Assembly (NCBI GenBank): GCA_004151065.3
Contig: NWUY0303924988.1
Coordinates: forward strand, 1 to 12,951
Length of the DNA stretch: 12,951 nt
Origin: Larix sibirica
Lineage: Eukaryota > Streptophyta > Pinopsida > Pinales > Pinaceae
Reading direction: 5' to 3'
In this document: positions 7,791 through 12,951 of the stretch, piece by piece
Position numbering within the stretch: the first letter of the stretch is position 1
How the letters are laid out: each line of letters starts with the position of its first letter
Notes under the pieces: model-generated
Told to the model about the DNA's origin: nothing
Database searches by the model: none
What the model saw: only the letters and a program-made list of their open reading frames with translations
Program-made: the position numbers and the translations under genes

Positions 7791-9060
7791 TTGTAGGAAT
7801 AGTGACAAGGGACTGAAAATTAAGCCCTTGCTAAATATTTTCCCTTAGAGGGGCTTCTTGAGCTATGCAATTTCTCAATGGCATCTTCCATGCCTCCTTC
7901 CCTTCCAAACCCAAATTACCCATTTAGCACAAAGAGCTTGGGCATGTGTATAGGTTCTTAAAAGCCCCACACCTCCCCATTCTCTCAAAGTACAACATAA
8001 TTTTCAAATAACTGTAAATTCATTTGCTTCAAGAATTGTTGGGCAACAAAATGCCTAGAAAGGCCTTTTCCAACTTTGGAAATTAACTGCCAAGGGCAGA
8101 GGTTTAGCGATCCATTTTATGAATTTTTTCTCAATGCTATAAAGAATCACCTCAAAAGCATTTTATGTGAGGCTTAGAAGGCAAAGGGAATCCTAAGAAA
8201 TTTGAATACCCAACATGGTCGAATTTAGGAACACCGCTAATCTTTGAGCCATCTAAGTATATGAATTTGTCTTTGTCTATAGCAAATTTTTCTCCCATTG
8301 GATATTGGACCCAAGGGGTTTGATCTTCCTAAATGTCGAGAACTAGATCATCAACAAAGTGCACATTGACTAGTTGCCTTGTATTAGTTTCATGTAACGT
8401 AATGTTTTTAATAAAGCCTTGGCTCACCTTATTACACTAAAGACAACCCAAAAAGCCACCCACACCTCCCCATTCTCTCAAAGTACAACATAATTTTCAA
8501 ATAATTGTAAATTCATTTGCCTCGAGAATTGTTGGGCAATAAAATGCCTAGAAAGGCCTTTTCCAACTTTGGAAATTAACTGCCAAGGGTAGAGGTTTAG
8601 TGATCCATTTTATGAATTTTTTCTCAATTCTATAAAAAATCACCTTAAAAACATTTTACGTGAGGCTTAGAAGACAAAGGGAACTCTAAGAAATTTGAAT
8701 ACACAACATGGTCAAATTTAGGAACACCGCTAATCTTCGAGCCATCTAAGTATATGAATTTGTCTTTGTCTATGGCACTTTTGTCTCCCATTGGATATTG
8801 GACCCAAAAGTGTCACAAAGATTTGCACAGTCCATGGTGTTATCCCAAGGGGTTTGATCTTCCTAAATGTTGAGAACTAGATCATCAACAAAGTGCACAT
8901 TGACTAGTTGCCTTGTATTAGGTTCATGTAACGTAATGTTTTTAATAAAGCCTTGGCTCACCTTATTACACAAAAGACAACCCAAGGCTCTAATCGGCGT
9001 GGCATATAAAGCATGGGCTAGAGGACAACGCTCATAGATACATACAAACAAGACAGGTCC
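7790..9060 (-). mobile_element. Non-LTR retrotransposon (LINE) reverse transcriptase relic
   Basis: Minus-strand translation, allowing for stops and frameshifts, follows the LINE reverse transcriptase from its middle to beyond the palm. It reads CPLAHALYATPIRALGCLL and FVDDLVL (codons at 8881-8892; this is the catalytic Asp-Asp pair, usually FADD). Next come a SNIQW segment, RIEKKFIKWITKPLPL, REWGGVG and finally an LCAKWV segment near 7918-7935. That order matches plant L1-type elements. Endonuclease and N-terminal palm parts are missing, and several stops and frame changes make it non-functional. The core is tandemly duplicated (separate entry). The outer limits are approximate. Confidence 0.78.
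7960..8984 (-). repeat. Head-to-tail duplication of the LINE RT core
   Basis: Copy one is 7960-8450 and copy two 8451-8984. They are very similar throughout, and both contain the FVDD codons (8347-8358 and 8881-8892) and the EWGGVG end. Copy two has 41 bp (between two CCCAA pentamers at 8803 and 8844) that copy one lacks. Because the LINE reading order occurs twice in the same orientation, this is a post-insertion tandem duplication and not two independent insertions. Confidence 0.9.
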
Positions 9061-9599
9061 TTTTGTTTTGGATCTATTAATGGAAGGTATGTAAAAACTT
9101 TAACAAAAGAGAGTTTTGAAAACATTAGTGAAGGAGCCAAACCCTAAGGCTATCAACATAGAAAAGATGAAAAGGCACTACATCTAATTACTTTTCTATC
9201 TCTCAAAAATATTTTGTCCCCCCATTATTCTTTGCAATTAAAAGATCTCCCTATTTTTAATATATATCTTAGGTATCCATTTTTTCGTGAATTTTTTCAT
9301 AGCTATTTTTATTTCCACCCTTAGTATGTTCCCAATATATTATCCATTTTTACCTACTAATCCTCATCATGACTCCTCCTTCCATTGCTTTAGAAAACCC
9401 CTGCGATTTTTCTTTCTTAGGCCAAGGTTAGATTTGGCTTGGTTTCCTCCTTTCTCTACTTATGAAAATACGTATATCATGTCCATAGATAAACTTAAAT
9501 ACACCATCACTACCTATATCCATACTTATATTAAAATTCCCCTCACCCCCTTATTACTAAGCAATATGTTGCTCAATTTTTGAATGATTAAAAAACCCC
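9061..9599. other. AT-rich intergenic DNA with no recognised gene
   Basis: Nothing here could be matched to a family. The + strand frame at 9287-9583 is 98 codons long but composed mainly of Phe, Leu, Ile, Tyr and Thr as expected from pyrimidine-rich DNA, with no domain. By position this could be decayed N-terminal LINE sequence, but no motif supports that. Confidence 0.5.
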
Positions 9600-9860
9600 A
9601 AGTATGAATGGCCATGGTAGGGTATTTCCTAACTAGTGAACCATCCATGCATTACATAAGAAGGCCAAGGAACTCCACCCACACAAGAAAGTTGCATTAT
9701 CTAGTATGTGAAGAGATCCACCTTTTATCCCATGAGGAAAAGACATGAGGAAAAGACATGAGGAAAAGGAAACTAAGGTATTTTCACATACCCAAGCTCC
9801 ACGAATAATAATCTCTTGAGCATGGGATTTATTAGTAAAGTGAAACATGAAGAAGCCCAT
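9600..9860 (-). pseudogene. LINE ORF1-like (DUF4283-type) fragment, decayed
   Basis: The minus strand reads GFFMFHFTNKSHAQEII, then IRGAWV and, after a frameshift, VWVEFLGL with a following SLVRKYPTMA. This resembles the DUF4283 pattern of plant LINE ORF1 proteins (GFF.F.F....., GPW, then VWV.L..LPL..W). A 3 x 13-bp repeat inside it has added sequence. It could be the ORF1 part of the LINE at 7790-9060, which has the same orientation, though the gap is too short for an endonuclease domain. Similarity was judged by eye. Confidence 0.35.
9731..9769. repeat. 3 x 13-bp tandem repeat
   Basis: CATGAGGAAAAGA is present three times in a row, with only the last base changed (G) in the third copy. The period is not a multiple of three, so expansion would have broken any frame through it. 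Confidence 0.95.
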
Positions 9861-9984
9861 AGCTAGGCTCCTAGTATGAACAAAACACCATCCATGGGGT
9901 TCTCATACCTTTACCCAAGCCTTAATGACAATTTAAGGGGATATTTACCTACAAAGCAACCCAGTTGGATCCATTCTTTAAACA

Positions 9985-10104
9985 CCACTACAATATTAGT
10001 GGGAATTTCTTTAGAATTGGGATTACCTCATGGAATACTTTTACTATGAATATCCTCCATGATTTAGGTGCCACCATTGTGGTTCTAAGGGTTCTTGCTA
10101 CTAG
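9985..10104 (+). pseudogene. LINE ORF1 zinc-knuckle-like fragment, decayed
   Basis: One + frame reads VGISLELGLPHGIL (9999-10040). A second frame from 10030 reads EYFYYEYPP, stop, FRCHHCGSKGSC. In plant LINE ORF1 proteins a sequence like ICVE.DLS..LP is followed by YE.IPFRCHHCG..GH and a CCHC knuckle. Here the His is replaced (GSKGS) and stops occur at 10060 and 10102. It is on the opposite strand to the DUF4283-like fragment next to it. The match is short and judged by eye. Confidence 0.35.
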
Positions 10105-10199
10105 TTCTTGCAATAATTAGATAAAGAAAATCATCTATCGAATGCCATTTAAGGAAACCTAAGGCCCTTTCTTGAAACTAATAAGCTAGTTGAGATAGT

Positions 10200-10301
10200 G
10201 CAAACTTATTGAATATGGAAAAGGCAATGAATAAAGGTGATATAGATATTGCAAACTTCTTGAATATGGTCAAGGTAGTGAGCAAAGGCGACAAAGACAT
10301 T
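10200..10301 (+). repeat. Two-copy 51-bp tandem repeat in an open frame
   Basis: Units start at 10200 and 10251 with GCAAACTT(A/C)TTGAATATGG and remain similar over 51 nt. Because 51 is 17 codons, a + strand frame running through both (ATG at 10215, TAG at 10332-10334, 39 residues) carries a repeat of the type ANLLNMEKAMNKGDIDI / ANFLNMVKVVSKGDKDI. No known domain was recognised, and the frame is short. Confidence 0.75.
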
Positions 10302-10334
10302 GTAATCAAGCTTGGAGAGGTGCATACACTATAG

Positions 10335-10810
10335 GCTCCAAAATAGACTCCAAACTCTAGTACAACCCATTCTTTCCAACATCTTGTCTAAAATCATTTG
10401 ACTTGTACTTCATATTTTAGACCCATCAAGCTATGCCATTTTTTTCTACCATTTTTTCTTCTAAATAATTCAACAAGCTCCCAAAATTCATTTCTATTTC
10501 AACCAATTACTGTTGATGTGCTTCGTGCTTTTTCCAATAAAGTAGACTCATACTTTCAAAAATATGATAGAAAAAAAATTACTTGTTATTCAAGATTTCT
10601 TATTAGTTTAAGGTAACTTCTATAATTTCTGAACCCCTCATTATTTGCATATATCACTTTGAAATTTCCCTAAAATTTTAAACTTGCATTTCCACCATTA
10701 GGACCCTTACCATCATCATCTATTGACATTGGAGAAGTCTTCATTATTCAAGATTCCTTCATTATTTTTCTTGAACCTTCTCAATTGCATTTTTGTTTTA
10801 TTTCAAATCA
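10335..10810. other. AT-rich intergenic DNA with no recognised gene
   Basis: No supported gene or element. A 72-codon frame at 10398-10616 starts with TTG, not ATG, and has no motif. Several TTCATTATT-type repeats reflect simple A/T-rich sequence. Confidence 0.5.
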
Positions 10811-11347
10811 ATGGTAGAACAATTTGATATGGTTGTTGGTGTACATAACATTTATCAATAATAGATGAACTGTTTAACAAAATTGTAGACTTACAAGTTG
10901 CATTTGATCACCTTAACAAAATGATAAAAGGATACATAATTAGACAAAAGGATGCAGAATTAGAGAGAAAAGGATGCAAAATTAGAAACAACACTGGATA
11001 GCTACGTTAAGCAAATTGAAAAGTTGGAAGTAGACCATAATACGCTTTATCAGTTGGTTCTTGGCCTTGTGAGCATCTCTCACTCCTTGGCTTCTTATCC
11101 AATGGTCTCGACTAGGTATGTTAGAGTGGTGGCAAAAGACAAGGAAATCATTCAATATGTTCCAAGAGAGATGGAATATGAAAATGCAGATTTGGAAGTC
11201 AATATTCAAGTAGACGTAAAGCATGATGTCCACAATAGACATGTCTTCCTTAAAAGTCTAGATTTATTTATGCTATACAAATTAGTTTTGTTGTTGGGTA
11301 GTTTATCGAGATCTATAATAATAGTCTCTTTAATTATATTGAATTAG
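10811..11347 (+). pseudogene. Frameshifted coiled-coil coding relic, family unknown
   Basis: Three successive + frames fit together if two frameshifts are allowed. They are MVEQFDMVVGVHNIYQ (ATG at 10811), then SIIDELFNKIVDLQVAFDH onward to QKDAELERK, and then REKDAKLETTLDSYVKQIEK continuing to a stop at 11345-11347. The middle part has the heptad-like Leu/Ile spacing and high charge of a coiled coil. The two frames overlap around 10950-10980, where AAAGGATGCA.AATTAGA is itself repeated. I do not recognise the family. Transposon-encoded protein is a guess based on surroundings only, and a chance open stretch is possible. Confidence 0.3.
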
Positions 11348-11355
11348 CTAATATA

Positions 11356-11480
11356 TTTTTTTTTTTTGAAATTTTGAAAGTTTTTAGATTTCAAATATTA
11401 AACTTCTTAATTATTATTTTTTTGATAGAAACGACTAATATCATTGATTATATATAAAAAAGAGAATTACATCAAAATTG
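11356..11480 (-). mobile_element. Possible 3' end of a minus-strand retroposon
   Basis: On the minus strand, TTGTAATTCTCTTTTTTATATATAATCAATG is followed by a short A run (complement of 11417-11423), with a further 12-base A run at the complement of 11356-11367. Plant LINE 3' ends commonly look like this: an AT-rich ...TATATAA.TCAATGA... segment and an A tail. It may mark the end of the element containing the pseudogene to its right. No clear target-site duplication was found. Confidence 0.3.
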
Positions 11481-11732
11481 ACTAATCAAATTGCTCCCCT
11501 ATAAGAGAAGCAACCATCAATCCTAATTCAGCAAGTTCCTACTGATAATTTGCATAATCCCTTTCTGTTCTGTGAGTACTATAGCATCTAACAAACTGTC
11601 CTAGAAGTAGAGTGTAGAAGAAAAGCATTTCTAGTGGTCTTCCTTTTACAAAAACTGGACATTAAGCCCAACCAAGATGCCAGCAAAATACTAAAGCCTA
11701 AACTATGAGTAACAGAGTTCCTATACAAAGAT

Positions 11733-12356
11733 CTAGAAAGCATAGATAACATAAATAGACCAGATAGCCAACCCGCGACTAAGATAGGTAGGATGATAGC
11801 GAGGACCAACGTCCATGGCTGCACCCACAGATTCCGAAGCCAAGTTCTTGTTGGTGCTGAGGTCCACGAAATTTCCAGTTGAAGCCATGAACTTCTGTAG
11901 CTTCTCCATCTTTTGGTTAATGTCCTCAAGCTTACTGCTAGTTACTTTGAGCTTTCGGGTCTTGCGGGGGTACGCCAATCCCAAAGATTCCTCCAAATGT
12001 TCAATTTTTTTAACCACACCGATATTCTGAGCTTTGAACTTAGAGTGAGAAGTAGTTGTAAAGTTATAATAGAGAGAGATTACTTTTATAAACTCAATGT
12101 TTTCTCCATGAACCAGTGTCACCTACATCTCCAAATCTTGCAAATGATCCAAAAACTCCACCTCAAATTTTGAGATACTACGATTCTCGTCCTGCCTAAT
12201 GACATTTCCAACCCCTACATGCCTTCGCCAGGGACCAAGACTAGGGTAGCCCTCGTGTTCTGCAGAGTTACCCCACCTTTCTTCCAACTGAGCTCCCCTA
12301 CCACACATAGTATTGGATCCATGCCCCTTCTTATAGCATCTTCCACAATTGTGGTT
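11733..12356 (-). pseudogene. Zinc-knuckle plus coiled-coil protein, one in-frame stop
   Basis: On the minus strand a single frame runs from 12356 to 11733, broken only by one TAG at 12123-12125. It begins with a knuckle-like C-G-R-C-YKKG-H-GSNTM-C (Cys 12345-12347 and 12336-12338, His 12321-12323, Cys 12303-12305). The spacing is C-x2-C-x4-H-x5-C, one residue longer than the classical CCHC. A GAQLEERWG part and a charged helical part (KKIEHLEESLG, KLEDINQKMEKLQKFM) follow. The stop sits where CAG to TAG would explain it. An ATG is at 12306-12308, but the knuckle extends upstream of it. This suggests a gag or ORF1-like transposon protein; no exact family was recognised. It could also be an exon of an unrelated gene. 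Confidence 0.4.
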
Positions 12357-12771
12357 CTATCCACTTGATAATGCCCAACTCCATGGCAATGATGCTTCCC
12401 ACCACACCCAATTTAATGATGCACCATTTCTTTACCAGCACAGGGATGTTTCCAAGCAATAAACTGCAAACTCAAATCTAGACCAAGCAGAGCGATGAGA
12501 GAATAGGAAGCAGAGTGAATTATGATATGAGCTCGGGGACAAGGTTTTATCGTTTCAAGGACTCCACATGCCAGCCAACTGGAAGTACTCTGAGGCTCAA
12601 TAAATTTGAGCACGCGAAGGAAGCATTCGAGAGGGAGAGAAGCTGTCATTTCTCCAAGGGAGAATTCCCAAAAAAACTCAATTAATATGCTAATTAAAAT
12701 AATATAACCCATAATGGAGTATTGGATAAGAATTAGGATCATAGGACTTAGTCCAAATTCCATCTCTTGGT
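12357..12771. other. Stretch with no recognised gene
   Basis: A 123-codon minus frame lies here but is hydrophobic without a pattern, overlaps the end of the RNase H-like reading and has no known motif. The part around 12540-12660 is slightly richer in G+C. It most likely represents non-coding transposon sequence downstream of the RNase H tail. Confidence 0.4.
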
Positions 12772-12951
12772 TTAAGGGATCCAAGTAGTTTCCAATAGAT
12801 AATTACCAAGCCTTAGGATGCCATAATCTAGCTTGGCTCCTATATTCACCATCTCATTTGCTTTCTCGTTCAACCCACGTAGAATATGAAGGAAATTGAG
12901 CTCATGAAATTCAGTGTTGATGCATTATAGGAGAAGATGCATTTTGGAGGT
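12772..12951 (-). pseudogene. RNase H C-terminal fragment of a retroelement (partial, runs off the right edge)
   Basis: The minus strand reads FHELNFLHILRGLNEKANEM and then VNIGAKLDYGILRLGNYLLE before a TAA at 12772-12774. This matches the end of plant LINE-type RNase H domains, where H(V/I)xRxxNxxAD.(L/M)AN.GA precedes a short variable tail and the stop. Here the usual Asp of NxxAD is Asn (EKANE), and a stop at 12925-12927 interrupts the frame upstream, so the copy is inactive. It has the same orientation as the LINE at 7790-9060 but is too far away to be the same insertion in simple order. Confidence 0.55.

Noticed and set aside
9287-9583. 98-codon + strand frame
   Set aside because: Composition is that of pyrimidine-rich DNA and no motif is present.
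12413-12784. 123-codon minus frame, hydrophobic
   Set aside because: It overlaps the end of the better-supported RNase H reading in another frame and shows no domain or regular membrane-segment pattern.
1-12951. CRISPR array, bacterial operon or defence system
   Set aside because: No regularly spaced short repeats with unique spacers and no bacterial-type gene packing. The intron-containing gene and LINE relics point to a plant nuclear genome.

Overview
The window looks like nuclear DNA from a land plant with a large, repeat-rich genome. It has one intron-containing plant-specific gene with canonical GT-AG splice sites, set in AT-rich DNA full of decayed non-LTR retrotransposon pieces and local tandem duplications. 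A gymnosperm would fit the repeat content, but the sequence alone does not settle the lineage.

The only gene I consider intact is on the + strand at 3175-6239. It has three coding exons (3175-3319, 3411-5090, 5446-6239), joined by two phase-1 introns of 91 and 355 nt. The spliced frame is 2619 nt, or 872 residues. The protein belongs to the TRM (TON1-recruiting motif) / LONGIFOLIA-related superfamily. It has an N-terminal GCM..LFDFNRG..TRKIL block, VARLMGL, a DUF3741-like helix, VVLKPN, a PSP.SVLD motif and a C-terminal DUF4378 domain. In Arabidopsis such proteins bring TON1 and a PP2A complex to cortical microtubules to orient division and elongation.

Upstream, 940-1510 is a CpG-rich island with a G-box and a GCN4-like site, the best promoter candidate. 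From about 1560 to 2940 the presumed 5' leader or leader-intron region is made of diverged tandem repeats. At least two of these look like duplicated non-coding exons that keep their splice signals. A leader intron (2933-3018) then feeds an ATG-free stretch up to the start codon. The left edge (1-95) carries a tRNA-like head typical of a SINE on the minus strand.

Downstream, 6691-6970 is a recent 128-bp tandem duplication. The region 7790-9060 is a minus-strand LINE reverse transcriptase relic whose core is duplicated head to tail. The region 9600-10104 has LINE ORF1-like fragments in opposite orientations. The region 10811-11347 has a frameshifted coiled-coil relic. The last 1.5 kb holds a minus-strand zinc-knuckle/coiled-coil pseudogene with one in-frame stop, and an RNase H tail at the right edge.

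I found no new multi-gene system. The most unusual structure is the splice-competent repeat array in front of the TRM gene. All family assignments come from reading motifs by eye; no database search was run.
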